64,000 nt of DNA from Methanosarcina vacuolata Z-761. GTDB lineage: Archaea > Halobacteriota > Methanosarcinia > Methanosarcinales > Methanosarcinaceae. Under the pieces are notes generated by a model, which saw nothing but the letters and a program-made list of their open reading frames with translations, was not told the origin of the DNA and ran no database searches. Positions 26,707-35,158 of this stretch are shown here, piece after piece (position 1 is the stretch's first letter; each line of letters begins with the position of its first letter). Where the stretch lies: positions 2,294,001 through 2,358,000 of the forward strand of contig NZ_CP009520.1 of NCBI RefSeq assembly GCF_000969905.1, read 5' to 3'. The translations under genes were made by a program, and so were the position numbers.

Positions 26707-27681
26707 TTATTCAGGACATTGCATCCCTGGACATTCATGGATATACTGCATAATGTCGCTCATTTTTGCACTGGCCATTGCTACAGACATATCTGCACTT
26801 CCGTAATAAATGCGGAGTTCATCGCCCACAAGGATCCATCCACACGGGAAAACAACATCATTAACGTCTCCAGTCCGCTCATACATTTCACGAGGCCCGA
26901 AAATCCAGCCTTCTGACCTATGGAGCACTTTTGTAGGATCTTCAAGGTCAAGAAGGGCAAGCCCGAGACGATAGCTCGTTTTAGATGTTGTCTGACGTAC
27001 CCCATAGTACATAATTAACCATCCATCAGATGTTTTCATTGGCGGAGGGGCTAATCCAATTTTACGTGCATCCCACCATCCACCTTCCCTGGCATACAGA
27101 AGAACCTCATGTTCTCCCCAGTATTTCATATCAGGCGAAAAAGATATCCAGATATTTGCCTTTGCACCCGCAATGTTAGATACGGGCCTGTGTAACATTG
27201 CCCATTTGCCATTAAGTCTTGTAGGAAAAATAGCAGCATCTTTATTTTCAGGCGGCATTATAGGCCCTACTCTCTCAAAATTAGTGAAATCATCGGTATA
27301 GGCAAGCGACGTTAATGGACCAGAGTCCGAAAAAGCCGTATAAGCTATAGCCCATTTTTCCATCTCATCAATGTAAGTTATACGTGGATCTTCAATACCA
27401 TATATCTCTTCAGAATAGTATGTTGGATCCGAGGAAAAGGTTGGTTTGGGATCAATTTCCCAACCGTCAATTCCATTTTTGCTTTTAGCTACGGTAAGAT
27501 GGGAAAAACCTCTGTGGTCTTCAACCCGTACCAGTAATATAGTTGTATTGTTGACCATAATCGCTGCAGGGTTAAATACCGAACTGACCTTATACGGCCA
27601 ATAATCAACTGTAAGTATCGGATTCTTCTTATATCTTACAAATAATTCTCCTTCATCTTTCCAGATCATATTATTCCCCAC
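26707..27681 (-). CDS. GH130 family glycoside phosphorylase/hydrolase
   Basis: 324 residues, a single five-bladed beta-propeller of the GH130 type. Motifs are 'NPILTVDYWPYKVSSVFNPA', 'LLVRVEDHRGFSHLTVAKSK', 'YGIEDPRITYIDEMEKWAIA', 'DAAIFPTRLNGKWAMLHRPV', 'WWDARKIGLAPPPMKTSDGW' and 'YYGSADMSVAMASAKM'. The Asp of 'IEDPR' is in the position of the general acid. Family members act on beta-mannosides (mannosyl-glucose or mannobiose/chitobiose phosphorylases); the substrate here is unknown. The gene has MITE-like elements upstream and a tandem array at its stop. Confidence 0.85.
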   Translation of the reverse strand: MGNNMIWKDEGELFVRYKKNPILTVDYWPYKVSSVFNPAAIMVNNTTILLVRVEDHRGFSHLTVAKSKNGIDGWEIDPKPTFSSDPTYYSEEIYGIEDPRITYIDEMEKWAIAYTAFSDSGPLTSLAYTDDFTNFERVGPIMPPENKDAAIFPTRLNGKWAMLHRPVSNIAGAKANIWISFSPDMKYWGEHEVLLYAREGGWWDARKIGLAPPPMKTSDGWLIMYYGVRQTTSKTSYRLGLALLDLEDPTKVLHRSEGWIFGPREMYERTGDVNDVVFPCGWILVGDELRIYYGSADMSVAMASAKMSDIMQYIHECPGMQCPE

Positions 27682-27692
27682 TCCTCCTGATT

Positions 27693-27997
27693 TAGAGCCT
27701 ATCCTAAAATGTGTGACGAATTGAAAATATTACAATGGCCACATACACAATTTGAATAGTGATAGATATCTGGTGATGCTAGTGTCATGGCAAGTTAATT
27801 ATTGGGCATAATACTTGGTGCCTTCTCATCAGCGTACAACGATTCAAAGTTTACTGGATAAGCAATAACTAAGTTTTCTTGACACTAGATATTGTAGTTA
27901 AATACCTGATGATGCTAGATATTATAGACTTATTGTATCTATATATAGACCTATTGCAACATTAAAACACGCTTTTACTGATTTCGGATAAGCTCTA
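27693..27997. mobile_element. MITE-like element, ends TAGAGCYTATCCNAAA
   Basis: TAGAGCCTATCCTAAAATGT at 27693 and, inverted, TAGAGCTTATCCGAAATCAG at 27997 delimit 305 bp without an ORF. It lies directly upstream of the GH130 gene and belongs to the family of the elements at 10807 and 22323. A second element is nested inside. Confidence 0.6.
27779..27898. mobile_element. Nested inverted-repeat element inside the MITE
   Basis: CTAGTGTCATGGCAAGTTAA and, inverted, CTAGTGTCAAGAAAACTTAG pair over about 26 bp (21 identities). The flanks share the direct repeat tga/ggtgatgCTAG (27766-27782 and 27902-27918), which may mark an insertion event. Confidence 0.5.
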
Positions 27998-28116
27998 GGT
28001 TTTAGATAAGCATTAGATAGGTAAAAAAGCAGGCTTTTTTATTCCGCAATATCAGTAACAGTTATTCTATTGCTGAAAGTTACTAAACTTTTTTGATCTT
28101 CCTAAATCTGTTATTC

Positions 28117-28295
28117 GGTTCTTCTCTGTTTCGAGTGGGTAATTTATACCCACTTTCTATATGTGAGAGTGACATATATAATATTTAGAAAAGTTTGTTG
28201 TTGAAAATCACATTCAAGCTTGATGTCTCTCTATTAGATTTGAATCTTTTTTAACTGATCAATTATTTTTAACACACACAAAACAGCGAAGAACC
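28117..28295. mobile_element. Second MITE-like element with ISL3-type ends
   Basis: GGTTCTTCTCTGTTTCGAGT at 28117 and, inverted, GGTTCTTCGCTGTTTTGTGT at 28295 resemble the ISL3 terminus and each other. A perfect small palindrome (GGGTAATTTATACCC) follows the left end. No ORF is inside. Confidence 0.6.
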
Positions 28296-28513
28296 AAATA
28301 AATAAAATGTCATAGAATACAAAGCCTTTTGCATCAATTAATTGTCTAAAAAGTGAAGTAATTCGTTTATTACCTGAGGTAATTGTCGGACAGATTTTAA
28401 AGGACAGGGCATTCGTGACCCTCTGCGCTCTCTTAGTAATAAAAAACTAATATAGCCCCTGGCTGAATGATGCGAACAAAGTTAAGCAAAAATATAAAAT
28501 TTTGGAGAAAAAA

Positions 28514-29188
28514 ATGAGCGAAATTAAAAGAAAGTTTGACGAAATTTCAAAAAAATATGATGAGCAGAGAAAGAAGTTTATTCCTTGTTTCGATGATTTT
28601 TATAGAGTGTCAGTATCCGTGGCATCCGTAAACACGGAAAATCCAAAAATACTGGATATGGGGGCTGGAACAGGACTTTTATCAGCGTTCTTGATGGAAA
28701 GATATCCAGATGCCTCATTTACTCTTATTGATATCTCGGAGAAGATGCTGGATATAGCAAAAGACCGGTTTAGAGGTAACTCAAACGTAAAATATATTGT
28801 AGCAGATTATTCAAAGTATTCTTTCGTCGAAGATTATGATATGGTAGTGTCTGCTCTATCTATCCATCATCTGGAAGACGAAGAGAAGAAGAAAATTTAC
28901 AAAAAAAGTTACTCTCTACTTAAACAAAATGGGATTATTATTAATGCCGATCAGGTACATGGAGAAACTCCTTTCATAGAAAACTTCAACAAAAATATCT
29001 GGAAACATTATGTAGAGAATAGTGGTTTGCCCGAAGAAGAACTCCTCGCTGGTTATGAAAGAACTAAGCTTGACAAGGACTCAACATTAGATCAACAAAT
29101 CAACTGGCTTAAAGAAGCAGGATTTTGTGATGTTAGCTGTATGTATAAATTCTACCAATTTGCAGTGATGTTTGGGAAAAAGGTATAG
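28514..29188 (+). CDS. Class I SAM-dependent methyltransferase
   Basis: 224 residues from ATG 28514, which has GGAG six bases upstream; a TTG at 28502 overlaps that site. The Rossmann-fold motifs are clear: motif I 'ILDMGAGTGLLSAFLMERYP', post-I 'FTLIDISEKMLDIAKDRF', motif II/III 'DMVVSALSIHHLEDEEKKKI' and 'LLKQNGIIINADQVHGETP'. It resembles the UbiE/COQ5-like small methyltransferases; the substrate cannot be deduced. It stands alone between MITE-like elements and a two-component remnant. Confidence 0.85.
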   Translation: MSEIKRKFDEISKKYDEQRKKFIPCFDDFYRVSVSVASVNTENPKILDMGAGTGLLSAFLMERYPDASFTLIDISEKMLDIAKDRFRGNSNVKYIVADYSKYSFVEDYDMVVSALSIHHLEDEEKKKIYKKSYSLLKQNGIIINADQVHGETPFIENFNKNIWKHYVENSGLPEEELLAGYERTKLDKDSTLDQQINWLKEAGFCDVSCMYKFYQFAVMFGKKV

Positions 29189-29570
29189 TTTCGGGATTAT
29201 CTTAACTGTTATTTATATTTTATTTTTCACTAACGTTTGGATTTGCAATGTCAGTATAAAAACGTCAGTATAAAATTAACTCAAACAAGCGGTCTCAAAA
29301 CTATATTTGATTCTATAAGCAGGATAATGTGCTATATTTCAAGGCAAATACATACCTGAATTTCAGAATAATTTTCGATATGAATTTAAAGTCAACAATT
29401 CCAATTATCTAATTGTAGAAATGAGTCGAGTTTTGAGGCAACCTGCAAAGAACAAAATTCAAAAAAAATAAATATTTTTGATAGAAGATTCATAATATGT
29501 AATATTTTAGTTATCAAAATCGAAACTATTGAATATAATTAACGTGAAATAACCGGGATAAAACATCAGA
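29189..29570. other. AT-rich spacer
   Basis: Nothing recognisable. It may include decayed sequence of the kinase gene whose end is readable from 29571. Confidence 0.3.
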
Positions 29571-29859
29571 ATAGAAAAGAGAAATCCGAATAAAACTAGC
29601 TGACGAGAATGTAAAGAATAAAAGTATAAGTAATATCACCAATAATATTGGTGCAAAGAGCTCAATTAATAAAAGTAGTCAATATTTACTGGTAGTTTCG
29701 GACAATGGGTTGGGTTTTCCGGAAGGTCTTGATTTCAGGAACACTGGTTCTTTGGGTCTACAGCTTGCAAACATTCTTGTTGAACAACTGGAAGGCACAA
29801 TTGAACTTCAAAAAGATTCAGGGACTACCTTCAAAATATTATGTAGGGAAAACAACTGA
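29571..29859 (+). pseudogene. C-terminal remnant of a sensor histidine kinase
   Basis: One frame, open from about 29571 to TGA 29857-29859, encodes the last part of an HATPase_c domain: 'YLLVVSDNGLGFPEGLDFRN' (the D-x-G-x-G box), then 'TGSLGLQLANILVEQLEGTI' (G2 box and last helix) and 'ELQKDSGTTFKI'. There is no start codon, dimerisation domain or N box upstream, so the kinase has been lost apart from this end. It lies 38 bases before the response regulator, the normal arrangement of a kinase-regulator pair in Methanosarcina. Confidence 0.75.
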
Positions 29860-29897
29860 TTATCCGGAGGCTTATCCGATATCAAAGGGGAGATACA

Positions 29898-30329
29898 ATG
29901 AAAAAAGCAAAAATTCTGGTTGTCGAAGACCAGAATATAGTGGCTCTTAATATCAGAAACAAACTGAAAAATCTTGGTTATACTGTGCCGGGTACTGCAT
30001 CCACAGGAGAGGAAGCAATAAGAAAAGCAGAATTGACGAATGCAGACCTTGTTTTGATGGATATCATGTTAAAAGGTGAAATGGACGGAATTGAGGCCGC
30101 CCGTGAAATTAAAAACCGGCTCCGAATTCCAGTATTATATCTTACCGCCTATACTGATGATGAAACTCTTGAGAGGGCAAAAACGACAGAGCCTGCAGGA
30201 TATATTTCAAAACCTTTTAAGGAAGAGGACCTGCACAGCAATATCGAAATGGCACTTCACAAGCACAGAGCCGAAAAAAAAGAAACTGAAAAAGAAGCTG
30301 GCAAAGAAAATGAAAAGACTCCTGAGTAA
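29898..30329 (+). CDS. Stand-alone response regulator receiver protein
   Basis: 143 residues with a complete CheY-like receiver: acidic pocket in 'ILVVEDQNIVALNI', phospho-acceptor Asp55 in 'LVLMDIMLKG', the conserved Thr in 'YLTAY' and Lys105 in 'ISKPFKEEDL'. The last 25 residues are a charged Lys/Glu tail; there is no output domain. The ATG is preceded by AGGGGAG. With the neighbouring kinase reduced to a fragment, this regulator must take phosphate from another kinase or be idle. Confidence 0.9.
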   Translation: MKKAKILVVEDQNIVALNIRNKLKNLGYTVPGTASTGEEAIRKAELTNADLVLMDIMLKGEMDGIEAAREIKNRLRIPVLYLTAYTDDETLERAKTTEPAGYISKPFKEEDLHSNIEMALHKHRAEKKETEKEAGKENEKTPE

Positions 30330-30673
30330 ATGTTTTACTGCATACAGGGACCTGTCAGATCTCGATAAAAACTTTAGACGAAATTCTTACTGGATACAGA
30401 GGATTTGAAAACCAGAAAAAAGTAAAATTAAAATTGGAGAAAATAAGCAGAGAGAATAATCTCATCCAATGGTAAAAGGATCCTCTGACTCCTTGTATAA
30501 AAGACAAAACACTATTTTGATTCACCTGTAAAATTGAAACTAAGAAAGTTTTTTCTTCAAAATGGTTTCTTTCCCTAAAAACATCTTATCTATCTCCATT
30601 TTGAATCAATGAGACCCACTAAAAGCTGAAAGTATCCCAGCACTCATTCTTTAGAACCTGACTTCCGCTTTTT
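30330..30673. other. Spacer, possible gene remnant
   Basis: From 30374 to 30475 the plus strand reads LDEILTGYRGFENQKKVKLK and then a short helical end before TAA. It has no start codon; it may be the end of a decayed gene downstream of the regulator. Beyond it nothing is recognised. A small hairpin CGCTT-TTTTT-AAGCG overlaps the transposase stop. Confidence 0.3.
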
Positions 30674-32261
30674 TTAAGCGCATAAATTCAATTTTTCCAT
30701 AATTTCTTTTTGCTTTCTTGTGAGTTCTGTAACTATTACCTCTCCATTTTGCAGTTCTACTTTTCTGATCTTCTCAAGCTCTAAAAGTAAACTCTCTACT
30801 GTATAATCCTCAATAATTTTTGTTTCCTTCATCATACTCAGTAGCTTCATTCTAATAATTAGTCCGATAAAGCAGACAAAAATGAATCCCTTTGTTGTTG
30901 AATCTTTGTTTGTGTTTAGTGGAAGCGACTGAATATCATTTTTCATTACTTTGAATCCTTTCTCAACAATATCTCTTTCTCTGTAGTAAGTGAGACATTC
31001 TACCCAATCACGTTCTCCATAATAAAAAAGGAAAAACTTCCCCATTCTGTTTATTCTCTGCGATACTGCATTTTTCTTGATATTGATTTTGAAATGGTCA
31101 TCTATCTTTTTCCACGAATAGAAACTTGCCATTTCCCTTGCTCTCTCTTTGAACACCTCTGCCGCATTTCTCCATCCTGGTATTGCTGTTTCTTCCAGTT
31201 TTTCCTTCATATCATAAAGACGGGAGTAAAATGTGCTTTTTTCGTCCATTTCTCTCTTTGGATCATAGAAACAGTATCCATTGATCTTGAATTCCTTTTC
31301 CTCAAGAGTCACTGGCTTTACAAATATTGGTTTTTTGTGAAACTTATGAAGATATTCCGGACTTTCGATGTCTTTTTGTACTGAACTCATAAGCTCTTTG
31401 ACACTTTTAAGTGCCATTGTAGCTGGCATAATAAAAGGAATCTTTTCCCTTACTAATTCCTCAATGTTTCCCTTGCTGAAAAATCCTCTATCCATTACCA
31501 GTGTATAGTTTTCCATTCCATGAGCTTCTATCTTTTTTAGAGTATTTTTAAGAGTTGTAACGTCTACAATACTTCCAGGATAGATGTCATACATCACCGG
31601 GAATTCCTTTTTCCTTATCCACAATCATGGAGAGATTTATTTGAGGAAGATCGCAATTGTCTCTATTGTATCCGTATTCAAGAAGATTAATTAGTTGTGA
31701 GTAGCTCGATAAACTGGTAAGATCGTACATTAATGTGCGTTTTGTCCCAAGATTTCTAAACATTTTACCCATAAACATGGATGGAATGTCGCTATTACCT
31801 ACTTTTGCAAGTAGATTACTGATGTTTTGACTTTTCAAGGGTAACTCAGGCCACTGGAGAGAAAGAACAGAATTCTCATACCAGGTTTTAAGGTTATACA
31901 TAGCTGTAGGACGAATTACACGATTAAGTGCCATTGAAAGTATCATGTTTCTGTCTTTCTCATTGAACAGATCACCAAGATACTCTTCAATTTTGAGTTC
32001 TTCTACGATTTTTTGCAATGGAAGGAACTCACCATAGTTATAAGCATTTATAGGTTTGCTGGAAACGAAAGAAGTCTCATCTTGCACGATTTCATCGGAA
32101 GAGTTTAATGCGTCACGAACTCTAACAGGTTTACCGCTTATGTTTCTGCCAACATATTTGGATTTATGGCGAATTTGTTTCTTTTCCTTATCGTAATAAG
32201 GAATATCTTCGTACCAGTACTCAATTCCATTTATTTTCTTGATGCGGAGTGTGGACTTCAT
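30674..32261 (-). pseudogene. IS1634-type (IS4 superfamily) transposase, one frameshift
   Basis: Two overlapping frames make one protein of about 530 residues. The first (32261 to about 31610) starts MKSTLRIKKINGIEYWYEDI and carries 'TLMYDLTSLSSYS' with the first catalytic Asp. The second (about 31620 to 30674) continues with 'PVMYDIYPGSIVDVTTLKNT', 'YTLVMDRGFFSKGNIEELV' with the second Asp, and 'YYRERDIVEKGFKVMKNDIQ' with the catalytic Glu. The shift lies in 'IVDKEKGIP'. Only one shift is needed, so decay is recent or the site is a programmed slip. Clear terminal repeats were not found. Confidence 0.85.
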
Positions 32262-32281
32262 GTGCTTATTATATAAGCACA
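32261..32281. promoter_or_regulatory. Palindrome over the transposase start
   Basis: TGTGCTTAT-TAT-ATAAGCACA is a 9-bp-arm palindrome whose edge is the A of the transposase ATG. It contains a TATATAA-like box on the minus strand. It could be an operator for the transposase or a hairpin hiding its start codon. Confidence 0.45.
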
Positions 32282-32699
32282 TAAGAGTATATAAAAGTTT
32301 TGAATTGTTGTTTGGAAATGAATAAGTTCGCATGCATCTGCACACGAATTAATTGAGCAAAATAGGGATACAAGAATTATGCGCTTAAAATTTGGGAATT
32401 AAGGTTAGAATGTATCGTCTAACAACTATTGACTCGCAAACGTTGACCCGCAACCGTTGCGCCGGTTTATCACAAACCGTTGCGCCGGTTTATCACGCCG
32501 ATAGGGTTTGGGGATAAGGTTATCAAACTCAAACGGTTATTGGGGTTTTCGATCAAGCCTTTTTTCAAAAGGGTTGCAGGCAAGCTTTTTTAAAAAAAGT
32601 GTGATCACGCTTATTGGTAGTCCAAACGAAATTTGGGTAATTTGGGTAAATATACCCATGGACAAATTGAAAATCAGTGTCTCAAGCCCATAATTCAGC
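32282..32699. other. Spacer with short duplications
   Basis: No gene is seen. A 23-bp sequence (aaccgttgcgccggtttatc plus ac) is duplicated in tandem at 32451-32496. 'ttttcaaaagggttgcaggc' and a nearby 'ttttttaaaaaaagtg' are low-complexity. Confidence 0.4.
32451..32496. repeat. 2 x 23-bp tandem duplication
   Basis: aaccgttgcgccggtttatc followed by ac is present twice in direct succession, with one difference in the first base pair of bases. Confidence 0.9.
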
Positions 32700-32757
32700 C
32701 CTCTTGAGCGAACGATGTGAGCGAAAAGGACACCGTCCTCCCGAGACGGGACTCGGG
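32700..32757. repeat. Third copy of the dispersed ~55-bp repeat
   Basis: The words cttgagcgaacg, gtgagcgaaa and accgtcctcccgagacggga match copies A and B at 585-726. Like them it lies in a 3' region, 31 bases beyond the nac stop codon, but here it has not expanded into an array. Confidence 0.8.
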
Positions 32758-32788
32758 AAAGAATTATAAAAATCCACAAAAAAATAAG

Positions 32789-33151
32789 TCAGGCAGAAGA
32801 AAGTGCCACAATGGCTTCTGCCAGATCTCCATTTGAGTTCTTCAGGGCTTTCCGGGCTTCATCTTCAGAGACACCGGTCTGCTCCATTACAAGTTTTATA
32901 TCTTCAGAGGGAATTTCCAGTTCTTTCGGGACTTCTTTTACGTCACCTACGATCTGGTATGTTTCCGAACCCTGGACTTTCATGATAGTGACATTTGCAT
33001 TCTCTATAATGATATTAGAGTCTGCAGTCTTTATTACTACTTCCTGAACGTCCTTGAGTTCTTTAACATCAATCCCCATCTGTTTCATCATCTGCTTCAT
33101 TTTAGCCGGGTTCATTCCCCGGCCTCCCATACCTCCCATTCCTGGGAACAT
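32789..33151 (-). CDS. nac: Archaeal nascent polypeptide-associated complex protein
   Basis: 120 residues in the normal order: a Met/Gly-rich N-terminus (MFPGMGGMGGRGMNPAKMKQ), the NAC beta-barrel domain ('DVQEVVIKTADSNIIIENAN', 'VQGSETYQIVGD') and a C-terminal UBA helix bundle ('IKLVMEQTGVSEDEARKALK'). The archaeal protein is a homodimer that binds ribosomes and shields emerging chains. It is read alone on the minus strand, with the iscA-like gene 69 bases upstream on the same strand. Confidence 0.95.
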   Translation of the reverse strand: MFPGMGGMGGRGMNPAKMKQMMKQMGIDVKELKDVQEVVIKTADSNIIIENANVTIMKVQGSETYQIVGDVKEVPKELEIPSEDIKLVMEQTGVSEDEARKALKNSNGDLAEAIVALSSA

Positions 33152-33220
33152 AGGCTTACTTCTCCTTTATTTTCGTTTATTTTTCAGATTTAGGTTCAAT
33201 ATCAGCGCAATTTTACTTAT

Positions 33221-33541
33221 TTAATGGCATCCACCACAGGTGCCGCATCCAGCGCCGGCACTTGGATTGCGGATAAGGAATCCCTTTCCGTTTTCGTCCT
33301 CAATAAAGTCAATACTGCCCTCAGAAAAGTTCTTCTCTATATCTTTTGCCATAACGAGTTTAATCCCGTTACTTTCCATAGTCACGTCATCTTCCTTTGT
33401 TTCATCATCAAAGGCTAAGCCATACTGAATTCCACTGCAGGCAACCCCGGCAACAAAAATTCTGAGAGCAAGCTCAGGCTTCTCTTCCTGTTCAATCAGT
33501 ATTTTCAATTCTGCAGCAGCTTTGTCTGTTACTTCTATCAT
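33221..33541 (-). CDS. HesB/IscA family iron-sulfur cluster carrier
   Basis: 106 residues with the A-type carrier cysteines: Cys35 in 'AGVACSGIQYGL' and a C-terminal 'GCGTCGGCH', which has Cys99, Cys102 and Cys105 rather than the usual C-G-C. The fold signature 'VTDKAAAELKILIEQEEKPE' begins the protein and 'FIEDENGKGFLIRNPSA' precedes the tail. It would hold and hand on Fe-S clusters, a major need in a methanogen. It lies upstream of nac on the same strand. Confidence 0.9.
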   Translation of the reverse strand: MIEVTDKAAAELKILIEQEEKPELALRIFVAGVACSGIQYGLAFDDETKEDDVTMESNGIKLVMAKDIEKNFSEGSIDFIEDENGKGFLIRNPSAGAGCGTCGGCH

Positions 33542-33832
33542 TTACGCACCTCTTTTTTATTTTTCATACTTACATAGTTGTGGTTTTATTTCCTATAAGA
33601 TGCCATCCGTTACAGCTCAAGGATAATTTCCAAACTTTATATACTCTTGCATCGGTCAAATATAACATTTATCGTAAAATTGCGCTTTTTTCTGAAAAAG
33701 ACTTTTTCACAGGAATCTTGGAGGATAGGGTCTGGATTCTTTTTCAAGAAATCCTTTCTATTCTGCCAGTATATATAAATCTATTTTCTATTTTATATAT
33801 TTTTCTTCTAATACTTTTTTCAGATTCCTGAT
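33542..33832. other. Spacer between convergent-side genes
   Basis: AT-rich; holds the presumed promoter of the iscA-like gene. No gene recognised. Confidence 0.3.
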
Positions 33833-34987
33833 TCACAGAAATTCAGCATCTTCATCAACAGGCTCCTCAAGAACCTTTGCATTATAAGCATTAATCTCCA
33901 CGGAGTTACGTTTTCCCTTCACTTCCCAGACAGGGATATACACAAGCTCCATATCGAGCTGTATTTCATCAGACCTGGGGCCGATATTCCTGTGCTCATA
34001 TATAACAGCCTGTCCTTCTGTATTGTTAAAACGTATCTCGCGTGTATTTTCCTCTTTAATATAGTCCAGAAGAATCCTTTCTGCCTGTTTTTTGTCCACA
34101 TTCGGTCTTTTTAACTCGTAATGCACGGCAGGAACCCTTGTAGGTGTGCCAAACCCTTCTATCTCCATCTCTTCCTTTGACTTATTTAGAGCATTAAGAA
34201 AACCCTTTCCCTTTCCGGCAATACTCAGGACTTTTGACCTGAAGCGTTTTTCTGCTTCAACATTGTATCTATATTTCCAGAAAGGTACAAACTTTAAAAC
34301 TGAATCCATAGAGTTGTATATATAGGGTTTTGCAATAATAATAGCCTGGTTTTTAGAAATCCTTGGTTCTACAGACCGTATATTCAGCATTTCGTACGAT
34401 TCAGTTTCCGGGGCCTCAACCTGTTCCGGCTTCCTTAACTCTTTTTTCTCTTCCAAGCTCCGTCTCAGAGGTTGATATTCAAAATGAATTTTCTCAGCCT
34501 CTGATTGCTGGTTCTGCAGAGGCAAGAGATCTTCTTTAAAGTAAGGTTTCTCTCTGGATTCTTTTTTTAACTTCCAGCTTTCGACAGGTAATTCGAAAAT
34601 TGTTTGCCTGTGCTGGTCTCGTGAATCATTTGATGTTTGAGCCTCCGTTTCAGGATACGAAATCTTTGATTTCTGCTCCAGATTTACAAGAACCGATCTT
34701 CCAATTTGAAGAGCCAGTTCATCCCTATTCCAAACATGGATCCCAAGTTCAGCTGCATAATCAATTAATTCTTCAGGCCCTTTCTGGGTCATCACATAGA
34801 TTCCTGTACAGTCCACTATCTTTTCTGAAAAAGCTTTTATTTCCTCGCGACCTGGCTGTAGGGCACATTTGACATAAGCTTTATGCCTGTTTTTCTCCAC
34901 AAAAATGTCATACTGGCTGGATATTGTGGCATTGTATCCGGAGGATTTGAAGATATCAACAAGGATTTCTAAAAGGTCTTGCTTCAT
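33833..34987 (-). CDS. Protein with a restriction-endonuclease-like N-terminal domain
   Basis: 384 residues from ATG 34987, which is better spaced from GTGAG than the GTG at 34996. Residues 1-100 have the order of a PD-(D/E)xK fold: 'LLEILVDIFKSSGYNATISS', then Asp in 'YDIFVEKN', 'KAYVKCALQPGREEIKAFSE' and 'CTGIYVMTQKGPEELIDYAA', 'LGIHVWNRDELALQIG'. The usual catalytic E-x-K is replaced by V-K, so activity is doubtful. A charged linker (110-200) leads to a C-terminal domain from about 215 with two similar beta-rich halves. No family name can be given; an RNA/DNA-binding or membrane-associated role is open. Confidence 0.5.
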   Translation of the reverse strand: MKQDLLEILVDIFKSSGYNATISSQYDIFVEKNRHKAYVKCALQPGREEIKAFSEKIVDCTGIYVMTQKGPEELIDYAAELGIHVWNRDELALQIGRSVLVNLEQKSKISYPETEAQTSNDSRDQHRQTIFELPVESWKLKKESREKPYFKEDLLPLQNQQSEAEKIHFEYQPLRRSLEEKKELRKPEQVEAPETESYEMLNIRSVEPRISKNQAIIIAKPYIYNSMDSVLKFVPFWKYRYNVEAEKRFRSKVLSIAGKGKGFLNALNKSKEEMEIEGFGTPTRVPAVHYELKRPNVDKKQAERILLDYIKEENTREIRFNNTEGQAVIYEHRNIGPRSDEIQLDMELVYIPVWEVKGKRNSVEINAYNAKVLEEPVDEDAEFL

Positions 34988-35158
34988 GATTCTCACTTTC
35001 TTATATCCTGCACAGCTAAAATAGTTTATGATTACATTAGAAATTTAATAACCTGGCATATTTTATTATAACTTGATTTTTTTCCCTTCTTAGATCTCCT
35101 CAACTTTTATTCCCAGGGATACAAATATTTAAGAAATTAAATCCTAACCACATATATT

